The notes under the pieces are model-generated. The model was not told where the DNA came from and did not search any database. It was given only the letters and a program-made list of their open reading frames with translations. 64,000 bases of DNA from assembly GCF_019972295.1 (NCBI RefSeq), contig NZ_BLJA01000001.1:3069574-3133573 (forward strand), read 5' to 3'. The stretch comes from Geobacter sp. AOG2. GTDB taxonomy: Bacteria; Desulfobacterota; Desulfuromonadia; Geobacterales; Pseudopelobacteraceae. The position numbers and the translations under genes were made by a program. Below, piece after piece: positions 59,454-64,000 of the stretch (position 1 is the stretch's first letter; each line of letters opens with the position of its first letter).

Positions 59454-60326
59454 TCAGTCCGCAGTTGCCTGAGGGCAGACCCCGGCAATGGCGCAGTTCA
59501 GGCAGCGCAAGGGATCGTTGCCGGTGCATCCTTCACTGATGCCCAGGTGGGCCAGGGAAAAGTCGTATTTGACCGGGTCCGCGGGATCGAATGACCGCAG
59601 GCCGTCGGTGATTTCCCGGGCCATGCGCCAATCGGCGTTCTTCCTGTGGGTAAAGCCAAGGTAGGAGCAGATACGGCTGATGTGGGTGTCCACCGGGATG
59701 ACCAGTTGGGCGGGTGAAACCCCCTGCCAGAGTCCCAGGTCGATGCCGTCGGCCGGACGCACCACCCAGCGCAGGAACATGCAGAGGCGTTTGCAGGCGC
59801 TGCCCGAGGCGGGTGCGGGGAAGAGAAAGGAGAAGTAGGAGCCGGCGGGGATGTCAGCCTTCCCGAAGACCGGCCGGTAATCCAGGCCTCGTACCGCAGC
59901 CGTATAGCCGTCCAGGGCGGCTGTCACGTCCTCGGCCCCGCTGTCGTGGAAACGCACGAAGAAGCCGTTGACGCTGCCCGCGTCCTCGATCATCAGCCGG
60001 CAGGCCCACAGGAGGGCGCACAGGTCGCGGCCGTCATTGAAGCGGTGTTTGAAGCCGCTGAAGGTCCGTAATCCCTTCTTGGCATCGAATCGCTCCACGA
60101 ACCGGCGCGGCGACGGTCCCAGCTCGGTGAAGATCCGTTCCAGGGTGCGCAGGATGATCTTGATGCCGCCGTAGGCGAAGGCAGAGGCGATGACGGCCGC
60201 CACCTCCCGGTCGGCCGGCTCCCGGTAGCGGTGGCAGAAAGAGAGCGGATCGTTGGCCAGATGGGCGGCGGAACGGGTTGCGTACAGGGCGTCAAGGACG
60301 GTTTTCAGGTCGTTTTTTTTGGGCAT
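59454..60326 (-). CDS. TIGR02757 family protein (DUF2400)
   Basis: 290 residues, the family's usual length. It has DPLSFCHRYREPADREVAAV near the N-terminus, AFAYGGIKIILRTLERIF, WVVRPADGIDLGLW, and VIPVDTHISRICSYLG, which resembles the HhH-GPD catalytic segment with its Asp. The C-terminal GCTGNDPLRCLNCAIAGVC has four Cys that could hold an iron-sulphur cluster. A DNA glycosylase-like role has been suggested; none is proven as far as I know. Confidence 0.9.
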   Translation of the reverse strand: MPKKNDLKTVLDALYATRSAAHLANDPLSFCHRYREPADREVAAVIASAFAYGGIKIILRTLERIFTELGPSPRRFVERFDAKKGLRTFSGFKHRFNDGRDLCALLWACRLMIEDAGSVNGFFVRFHDSGAEDVTAALDGYTAAVRGLDYRPVFGKADIPAGSYFSFLFPAPASGSACKRLCMFLRWVVRPADGIDLGLWQGVSPAQLVIPVDTHISRICSYLGFTHRKNADWRMAREITDGLRSFDPADPVKYDFSLAHLGISEGCTGNDPLRCLNCAIAGVCPQATAD

Positions 60327-60354
60327 TGAGTCTCGGCAGTCTGTTGAAAAGTTC

Positions 60355-60474
60355 AGGTTGTTCAGAAATAGTCAGATCGTCGCACCCGCAAAAAGCCCCG
60401 CGGAGGCGTAGCAGCGCTACGCCGCACAAGAAGGCTTTTGAGGACGCGGCGAGATGGCTGTTTTTCAACAACCT
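60355..60474 (+). repeat. Foldback element family 1, copy E
   Basis: 120 bp, orientation as copies A and C. Arms AAAGCC / GGCTTT, core GGCGTAGC-AGC-GCTACGCC. Preceded by CAGTCTGTTGAAAAGTTC as in copy C. Its other end lies 4 nt past the galT stop. Confidence 0.92.
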
Positions 60475-60477
60475 GTT

Positions 60478-61503
60478 TCATACCTCCGCTTCCCGCAGGA
60501 AGCTTGCCGCATCCTCCGGCGAGGTCGGATTGATGTAGAAGCCGGTACCCCATTCGAAGCCCGCCACCTGGGTCAGGCGCGGCACCAACTCGATATGCCA
60601 GTGATAGTCCTGCTCCAGCGAGTTCCAGTGGGTCGGCTTGCCGGGTCGCCTATGCATGGGGGGCGCGGTGTGGAGGATGAAGTTGTAGGGCGCATCGCGC
60701 AGCACGTTCTTGACCCTGAGCAGCATGTCCTTCATGGCCACGGCCAGTTCGGCCAGTTGGGCATCGTTCATCAGGGCAAAGTCGTGGCTGTGGCGCTTGG
60801 GATAGAGCCGAACTTCAAAGGGCGAACTGGAGGCGTAGGGGGCCAGGGTGACGAAGTTGGAGAATTCCCGCACCACCCGCTCGCCGCATTTCAGCTCGAA
60901 ATCAATAATGTCGCAAAAGATGCAACGCTCCTTGGTGTTGAAATAGTTGCGGGCCACCTTGAGCTGGGTTGCGGCCACCGGCGGCAGAAGCGGTACGGCG
61001 ATCAACTGGCTGTGGGAGTGGTGCAGGGTTGCCCCGGCCCGGAGCCCGTGATTCTTGAAGAGCACCATGTAGCGGAAGCGGAAATCCCTGCGCAGGTCCA
61101 GATAACGTGCCCGGTAGGCGGTCAGGACGTCGGTGATCTCGTGGGCGGTGAGATCGGCCAGGCTGCGGTTGTGGTCGGGGGTTTCAATGATGACCTCGTG
61201 GGCGCCGATGCCGTTCATCACGTCGTACAGTCCGTAGCCGCGGTTGTTCAGCTCCCCTTCCACCCGTAGCGCCGGGTATTTGTTGGGGATTACTCTCACC
61301 CGCCAGTTGGCGGCGTTGGGCATGCCACTGGGGCGGATAGCGAATATCTCGGGCGGCGTCTTGTCCTCATTGCCGTAACAGAAGGGGCAGGCGGTCATGC
61401 CGTCCCCCTCCGGCTCGACTTGGAAATCCCGCGGCCGCCGGCCACGCTCGGTGGCGATGATAACCCAGTGCAGCTTTATGGGGTCCCAGCGAAGTTCTGA
61501 CAT
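60478..61503 (-). CDS. galT: Galactose-1-phosphate uridylyltransferase-like protein
   Basis: 341 residues. It begins ELRWDPIKLHWVIIATERG and has zinc-site cysteines CPFC and the active site GATLHHSHSQLIA, HSHxQ in place of the usual HPHxQ. The second half has KERCIFCDI and HWHIELVPRL. It would exchange UMP between UDP-glucose and galactose-1-P; the HSH form may use other hexose phosphates. AAGGAG lies upstream. It lies next to a GH57 enzyme, so a role in glycogen or sugar-nucleotide turnover is likely. Confidence 0.88.
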   Translation of the reverse strand: MSELRWDPIKLHWVIIATERGRRPRDFQVEPEGDGMTACPFCYGNEDKTPPEIFAIRPSGMPNAANWRVRVIPNKYPALRVEGELNNRGYGLYDVMNGIGAHEVIIETPDHNRSLADLTAHEITDVLTAYRARYLDLRRDFRFRYMVLFKNHGLRAGATLHHSHSQLIAVPLLPPVAATQLKVARNYFNTKERCIFCDIIDFELKCGERVVREFSNFVTLAPYASSSPFEVRLYPKRHSHDFALMNDAQLAELAVAMKDMLLRVKNVLRDAPYNFILHTAPPMHRRPGKPTHWNSLEQDYHWHIELVPRLTQVAGFEWGTGFYINPTSPEDAASFLREAEV

Positions 61504-61578
61504 GGTAAGCTCCTTGATACGCGTATCGTATAAATTCCACCAAAGTGGCCCCGAAGGTCACACTGTCTGCCACGTTCA

Positions 61579-61697
61579 GCAACGTCAGATTTGAGATGAT
61601 GAGGGTGGCGGCGAGGAGGAGGCGCCGGAGGCATAGCAGCGCTATGCCGACAAGCTTCCGACGAGCCAACGCCCTCAGCGCTCAAATATGGCGTTGC
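61579..61697. repeat. Foldback element family 2
   Basis: 119 bp with imperfect 17-bp inverted ends: GCAACGTCAGATTTGAG and CTCAAATATGGCGTTGC, 2 mismatches. The core is GGCATAGC-AGC-GCTATGCC, the same 8-bp stem and AGC loop layout as family 1. It ends 3 nt past the GH57 stop. Only one copy is in the window. Confidence 0.8.
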
Positions 61698-61699
61698 GG

Positions 61700-63889
61700 C
61701 TATATGAGCCAGTTGTCCAGCTCGATCTCCGGCCCCGCATAATACAACATCAAAGGCGCATCCGTCGGCCAGCGGCCGATCTCTTCATTGTCGCGCACCA
61801 GGGTCACCGAAGCGAACAGTTTGCTTTTGGAGGCAAGCTTGATGGCCTCCAGCGGGATGCAGACCTCGCAGGTCTTGGCGATCTTCCAACGGCAATGGCC
61901 GCTGGTCGGAACCCAGGCGTTGTTTTCCCGGACCTGTAAAAGCCCCTCGTCGGTGCGCATCTGCAGGGGCAGCCGGTATTCCCGGTCATAGATGAGGTGC
62001 AGGTTGAGCACGTCGATCTCCCGCAACATCCGGGAAAGCTCCTGAATGCCGTCGATGCGGAAGAAGAGATGGCTCTTGTTATAACCGTAGTAGAAGCTTT
62101 GCAGCATGCGGTCCGAGGAGTGCATGGCCGAACCCTGGCGGGTCAGGTCGTAGAGGCCGGCGGCCAGCCATTCGAAGTAGTCGCTGATCCTGCCGTTGAT
62201 CTCGGGATCGATGAAGCCGGCCGGTTCCCGGATCAATCCGGCCGGACTCTTCTTCTTGATCGCTTCCAGCAGTGCGCGCGGCGTGTCGATGCCCAGCAGC
62301 CGGTAGACGTTCATCAGGTGCTGGCGGAAAAGCCGGTCGAAGCGGTCGCTGTGGGGCGAAAAATGGTCGTCGCCGTACCACCAGAACCAGTCGCTCCCCT
62401 CGGCGGCATACAGCGAACGGCAGATCGTCTCCACATCGGCATCCGCTGCGACGGTGCCGCTTGCCAGGGCCTCGGCCACGGCCGGGCTGTGGGAGACGGC
62501 GGCGTCCCGTGTTGCGGCCAAGAGGTCCCAAGCCAGGTTCTCCTCCGGGTGCCCGATCCAGATACCGTAATTGGCGTTGATCCATGAACCGGGGTGGATG
62601 CCGTGCAGCCGCCCGTCAAAGGTGCTGCGGGCCAGGACGTCGGAGCAGAGGGTCAGGTTGAGGGAGGGTGAGTCGGCAATGCCGCGGTACAAGCCCTGCA
62701 AAAAGTCGTAGGCGTTGTTTGGGTAATACTCCCAGGCGTTCTCGCCGTCCAGGCAGATCGGGATCACCTTTCCCTCGCCGCCGCTACGCCCCTTGATGGC
62801 GTGCAGCCGTCCGCAGAAATCCGCCACGGCCCGGCTTGCATCCCATTGGGAGTAGGTGAAGCCAACCAGGTCGGAGAGTTGGTGGTCGCGGAAAAAGGCG
62901 CCGATCTCCCCCTGTCGGCAGACGAAGCGCCAGGGACGGTAGAGACGCTCCTTATGATCCCCCAGGCCCCCCTCAAGGCTTTTGACCAGAATGTCTTCAT
63001 CCGTCGCGATCCAGCCGATGCCGCTTTCGGCGATGATCTCCAGCGTCTCGTTGCTGACCGAACCTTCCGACGGCCACATGCCGGTGGGGGTGAAACCGAA
63101 GACCTGCTCGAAATAGTCGATACCGCGCCGGATCTGGGCGCGGGCATCTTCAGGGTGGCGGAAAACAGCCGTGGGCAGCGTGACCCGCGGCATGGCGGTC
63201 TGGGCGCTACGGGTGTCGCACAGAAGCGGCAGGATGGGATGGTAGTAGGGGGAGACGGCCAACTCAACGCGCCCCTCCTGATGCAGGCGCTTGTAGCACG
63301 GGATGATGGCCTGCAACAGTTCCCGCTGCGTGGCAAAGAGCAGTGCCTTGTCCGCGGCGGTGAATTCCTCCCCTTTGGCCGCCAGTTCGGCAAAGACCGG
63401 ATAGCGCCTGCGGGAAGCCTCTCCGGTCCAGGCCAGGAAGAACAAAACCTGGAGGTCCAGCAGATCCTGGTCGTTGAAGTGCCGTACCCGGTCACGGGCG
63501 CTGCCCGGTTTCCCCTCGCCGGCCATGTAGAGCAGTTCCAGGTAGCGGCGTGACGGTTCGATCATGCGCTGCCGGTTGGCGGAAAAGAAATTCTCCAACA
63601 GGAAGATGCGATCAGCCTCCGCCAGATCGGCCGGAGAAGCCTTGCCTTTTTCCAGGAAGGGGTCAACGGCGGTGCCGGAGGCGTAATCCAGGATCTGCTC
63701 TATCAGGGACGGGACCAGGTTGAAGACCGCCTTTGCGCCCGGAGTGTCTTCCACGATCGCCGGCATGTCGAAATAATCCTTGATGCCGTGGAGGTAGGTC
63801 CAGGGGAGCTCATACTCGTTCTTGAGCGGGTCCCTGTAGTACGGCTGGTGCATGTGCCATAGTATGACCACATCGAGCGGGGTCGGCAT
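61700..63889 (-). CDS. GH57 glycoside hydrolase (alpha-amylase-like)
   Basis: 729 residues. DVVILWHMHQPYYRDP at the N-terminus is the GH57 hallmark; the catalytic Glu is in GMWPSEGSVS (about 270) and a downstream acid region lies in WFWWYGDDHFSPHSDRFD. A C-terminal beta domain follows (about 600-729). Members cleave or transfer alpha-1,4-glucan; this length and neighbourhood fit a cytoplasmic glycogen-related amylase. GGAG lies 10 nt before the ATG. It is upstream of galT on the same strand. Confidence 0.93.
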   Translation of the reverse strand: MPTPLDVVILWHMHQPYYRDPLKNEYELPWTYLHGIKDYFDMPAIVEDTPGAKAVFNLVPSLIEQILDYASGTAVDPFLEKGKASPADLAEADRIFLLENFFSANRQRMIEPSRRYLELLYMAGEGKPGSARDRVRHFNDQDLLDLQVLFFLAWTGEASRRRYPVFAELAAKGEEFTAADKALLFATQRELLQAIIPCYKRLHQEGRVELAVSPYYHPILPLLCDTRSAQTAMPRVTLPTAVFRHPEDARAQIRRGIDYFEQVFGFTPTGMWPSEGSVSNETLEIIAESGIGWIATDEDILVKSLEGGLGDHKERLYRPWRFVCRQGEIGAFFRDHQLSDLVGFTYSQWDASRAVADFCGRLHAIKGRSGGEGKVIPICLDGENAWEYYPNNAYDFLQGLYRGIADSPSLNLTLCSDVLARSTFDGRLHGIHPGSWINANYGIWIGHPEENLAWDLLAATRDAAVSHSPAVAEALASGTVAADADVETICRSLYAAEGSDWFWWYGDDHFSPHSDRFDRLFRQHLMNVYRLLGIDTPRALLEAIKKKSPAGLIREPAGFIDPEINGRISDYFEWLAAGLYDLTRQGSAMHSSDRMLQSFYYGYNKSHLFFRIDGIQELSRMLREIDVLNLHLIYDREYRLPLQMRTDEGLLQVRENNAWVPTSGHCRWKIAKTCEVCIPLEAIKLASKSKLFASVTLVRDNEEIGRWPTDAPLMLYYAGPEIELDNWLI

Positions 63890-63914
63890 CTCAGGCGGCT
63901 CCTTGTCTCTTATG

Positions 63915-64000
63915 AGGTTGTTGAAAAACAGCCATCTCGCCGCCGTCCTCGAAAACCCCTTGTGCGGCGTAGCGCTGCTACGCCTCCGCGGGGCTTTTCT
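63915..64000 (-). repeat. Foldback element family 1, copy F (cut by window end)
   Basis: Starts AGGTTGTTGAAAAACAG as in copies B and D, with arms AAAACCCC / GGGGCTTTT and core GGCGTAGC-GCT-GCTACGCC. It lies 26 bp upstream of the GH57 start. Confidence 0.9.

Overview
The window is ordinary, gene-dense chromosome, probably from a Geobacter-like member of the Desulfuromonadia. I infer this from a chemoreceptor with a periplasmic c-type heme site, a small multiheme cytochrome, a single-chain pyruvate:ferredoxin oxidoreductase, bacteriohemerythrin, anaerobic-type cobalamin genes and many signalling genes in moderately GC-rich DNA. No species call is justified from sequence alone. I see no prophage, complete IS element, CRISPR array, tRNA or rRNA.

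Layout. 1-1.5 kb: truncated glycosyltransferase and a tandem-repeat lipoprotein. 1.7-5.9 kb: rplU-rpmA, then a heme-sensing MCP convergent with a four-heme cytochrome. 5.9-8.4 kb: M16 peptidase, HIT protein and acyl-ACP thioesterase. 8.9-11.7 kb: cobM-cbiG-pdxA. 11.8-15.5 kb: flgM, bacteriohemerythrin and an M16 pair (one zinc-binding, one without the zinc motif). 15.6-18.9 kb: an MCE/Mla lipid-transport operon with an EVE-domain gene inside it. 19-22.6 kb: lon and two small genes. 22.8-27.5 kb: permease, NAD-binding protein, ElbB and M48 protease. 27.5-34.1 kb: TetR plus an RND efflux operon with matching operators. 34.3-45.2 kb: ArnT-like transferase, XRE-cupin regulator, HtrA protease, RluD, a second MCP, ferritin-like protein, HAD, MidA and WYL regulator. 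45.3-50.2 kb: YqaA-like protein, GGDEF, recD, epimerase-like protein and RlpA-like protein. 50.3-53.7 kb: SRP RNA, dnaX, ybaB and recR. 53.9-64 kb: nifJ, SDR, two HhH-type DNA-repair-like proteins, galT and GH57.

The most unusual content is non-coding. A family of about 120-bp foldback elements occurs six times (one cut by the window edge). They have near-identical terminal inverted repeats, a GGCGTAGC/GCTACGCC core hairpin and compensating changes in the outer arms. Three of them begin within 4 nt of an upstream stop codon in the same orientation. A second element (61579-61697) has unrelated ends but the same architecture and also abuts a stop codon. Three intergenic spacers look like self-contained small transcription units with promoter, structure and terminator: 8511-8725 on the minus strand, 52868-53027 and 59203-59316. 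The SRP RNA is closed by a perfect 26-bp stem. These RNA and mobile-element readings are inferences from sequence pattern and have not been tested.
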